A stretch of 6,580 bases of DNA from Atopobium sp. UBA6362 (GTDB lineage Bacteria > Actinomycetota > Coriobacteriia > Coriobacteriales > Atopobiaceae). The notes under the pieces are model-generated. The model made no database searches. It was not told the origin of the DNA and saw only the letters and a list, made by a program, of their open reading frames with translations. The position numbers and the translations under genes were made by a program. The stretch lies in the NCBI GenBank assembly GCA_002440065.1, contig DJRK01000096.1, positions 1-6,580 on the forward strand. The letters run 5' to 3'. This document shows positions 5,759-6,580 of this stretch, in pieces. Within the stretch, counting starts at the first letter, position 1. Every line of letters begins with the position of its first letter.

Positions 5759-5783
5759 TTTCCAGGCCGCCGAGGGTTACAAA
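5749..5783 (+). promoter_or_regulatory. Putative ZR4 promoter: TTGCGC-N23-TACAAA
   Basis: TTGCGC (5749-5754), 23 bases, then TACAAA (5778-5783), with the start codon 40 bases further on. This is the fifth gene with the same spacing. The hexamer is a weak -10 on its own; the call rests mainly on the repeated geometry. Confidence 0.42.
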
Positions 5784-5823
5784 GGTAACGTCAGGCTTTG
5801 TTCACGAAGGTAGGAGGCTTTTG

Positions 5824-6580
5824 ATGAAATGTGCTCATTGCGGGGCCGAGCTCCCCGAGGGGTCGGCGTTCTGCACCTCATGCGGAAGCAAAGTGGAGCC
5901 GAGCGCCCAAGTGGCGGCACAGGCCCCGTCCTCGCCGCAGACGCCAAGCGACGCCTACCAAACCCCTGAGGCGACGCCCGTCCCTTCCGCGTGGCAGGCG
6001 CCTGCGTCCACGGCTCAGGCGCCCGACGCGACGGCCGCCCAGCCGCCAGAAAACGCACCTCTGACCGAGACCCGCGTGTCTCCCGCGGTCGAGGACACGG
6101 CGACGAGCCGTGAGGAGGGCGAGCGCCGCGACGACGAGGAATACCGCCGCGCCAAGGAGGCGTACAAGGAGGCCCGCAAGAACGCTGGGAAGAGCTTTAT
6201 GCCCGCCATTGCTGCCGGCGTGGTGGTCGCCATCCTGCTTTCCGCCACGAGCGCGGGTGCTGCCGGCTACTACGTGAAGCAGGCCACCGAGCCCGACGCG
6301 GCCAAGGTCCAGGAGCTCACCGACCAGCTCAACGATGCCAACGAGCAGATTGAGAGCCTCAAGTCGCAGCTCGCCGACGCAAAGAAGGCCGCGAGCTCCG
6401 CCTCGTCCACCTCTTCTTTCGCTACCGGCTCGACGTCGACTGAGTCGTCTGCCTCAACCGGCTCTGATTCCTCCTCGTCTGCGGGCGCTGCATCCTCGGT
6501 CGACCTCTCGCGCCCCGAGACGTTCGTGGGCACGTGGCAGGGCAAGCTCACCGCCACCGAGTGGACCAGCGGCACGAACC
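5824..6580 (+). CDS. Single-pass membrane protein with an N-terminal zinc ribbon (ZR4), C-terminus cut off by the window edge
   Basis: 252 residues are visible with no stop. In order: a zinc ribbon with Cys 3, 6, 17 and 20 (CAHCG, CTSCG); a Pro/Ala/Thr-rich linker (25-90); a highly charged stretch (96-124, EEGERRDDEEYRRAKEAYKE); one hydrophobic segment (about 127-149); a coiled coil (about 156-190, VQELTDQLNDANEQIESL); a Ser/Thr-rich spacer (190-226); and the start of a further domain, FVGTWQGKL (234-242). FVGTWQGKL looks like the first strand of a lipocalin-like or similar small beta domain, but too little is visible to name it. The ribbon would be cytoplasmic and the coiled coil and C-terminal domain outside. 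The plan suggests a link between an external domain and the cytoplasm (inference). The start has TAGGAGG seven bases upstream; the TTG directly before the ATG is less likely. Confidence 0.88.
   Translation, partial: MKCAHCGAELPEGSAFCTSCGSKVEPSAQVAAQAPSSPQTPSDAYQTPEATPVPSAWQAPASTAQAPDATAAQPPENAPLTETRVSPAVEDTATSREEGERRDDEEYRRAKEAYKEARKNAGKSFMPAIAAGVVVAILLSATSAGAAGYYVKQATEPDAAKVQELTDQLNDANEQIESLKSQLADAKKAASSASSTSSFATGSTSTESSASTGSDSSSSAGAASSVDLSRPETFVGTWQGKLTATEWTSGTN

Noticed and set aside
1..6580. Antiphage defence or secretion system
   Set aside because: No nuclease, NTPase, toxin, pore or secretion component is visible. A kinase, FHA proteins and zinc ribbons alone do not support such a claim.

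Overview
The window comes from a high-GC bacterium with strong purine-rich Shine-Dalgarno sites. Short zinc-ribbon membrane proteins next to FHA proteins and a Ser/Thr kinase suggest an actinobacterium, perhaps of the Coriobacteriia (Olsenella/Collinsella type). That placement is inferred from gene style only, because no taxonomic marker gene is present. Seven protein genes fill almost all of the sequence. No RNA gene, mobile element or CRISPR array was seen.

Layout: an incomplete Ser/Thr protein kinase gene runs off the left edge (minus strand, 1-746). An FHA-domain protein, here FHA-A, is at 936-1886 (minus). A zinc-ribbon protein with four membrane segments, ZR1, is at 2059-2721 (minus) and ends at a strong hairpin terminator. 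A divergent promoter region separates it from a second zinc-ribbon membrane protein, ZR2 (plus, 2862-3734). Next comes a soluble helical protein with three zinc ribbons, ZR3 (plus, 3857-4621). A bidirectional terminator separates ZR3 from a convergent second FHA protein, FHA-B (minus, 4703-5701). A second divergent promoter region then leads to ZR4 (plus, 5824 to beyond the right edge), a zinc-ribbon protein with one membrane segment and an external coiled coil.

The most interesting signal is regulatory. A palindrome of the form TGTTG-NN-CAACA occurs four times, always between genes (823-834, 2783-2794, 3758-3769, 5747-5758). In the direction of five genes (kinase, ZR1, ZR2, ZR3, ZR4), its TTGNNC half is followed after exactly 23 bases by a TA-starting, -10-like hexamer. 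This places the palindrome centre near -37 and suggests one transcription factor controls the set. FHA-B shares the ZR4 palindrome but with a different spacing (15 bases to TAGAAT). FHA-A has no palindrome but has the same CTAGAATGG -10 region as FHA-B.

Working model (inference): this is a co-regulated signalling module. The kinase would phosphorylate Thr residues, the two FHA paralogues would read or scaffold the signal, and the zinc-ribbon proteins would act at or across the membrane. The kinase and both FHA domains depart from textbook motifs: DLE replaces DFG, there is no glycine loop, and the phosphate-contacting Arg of FHA is replaced by Ser or Lys. The biochemical link between the genes is therefore unproven, and no function is known to me for the system as a whole.
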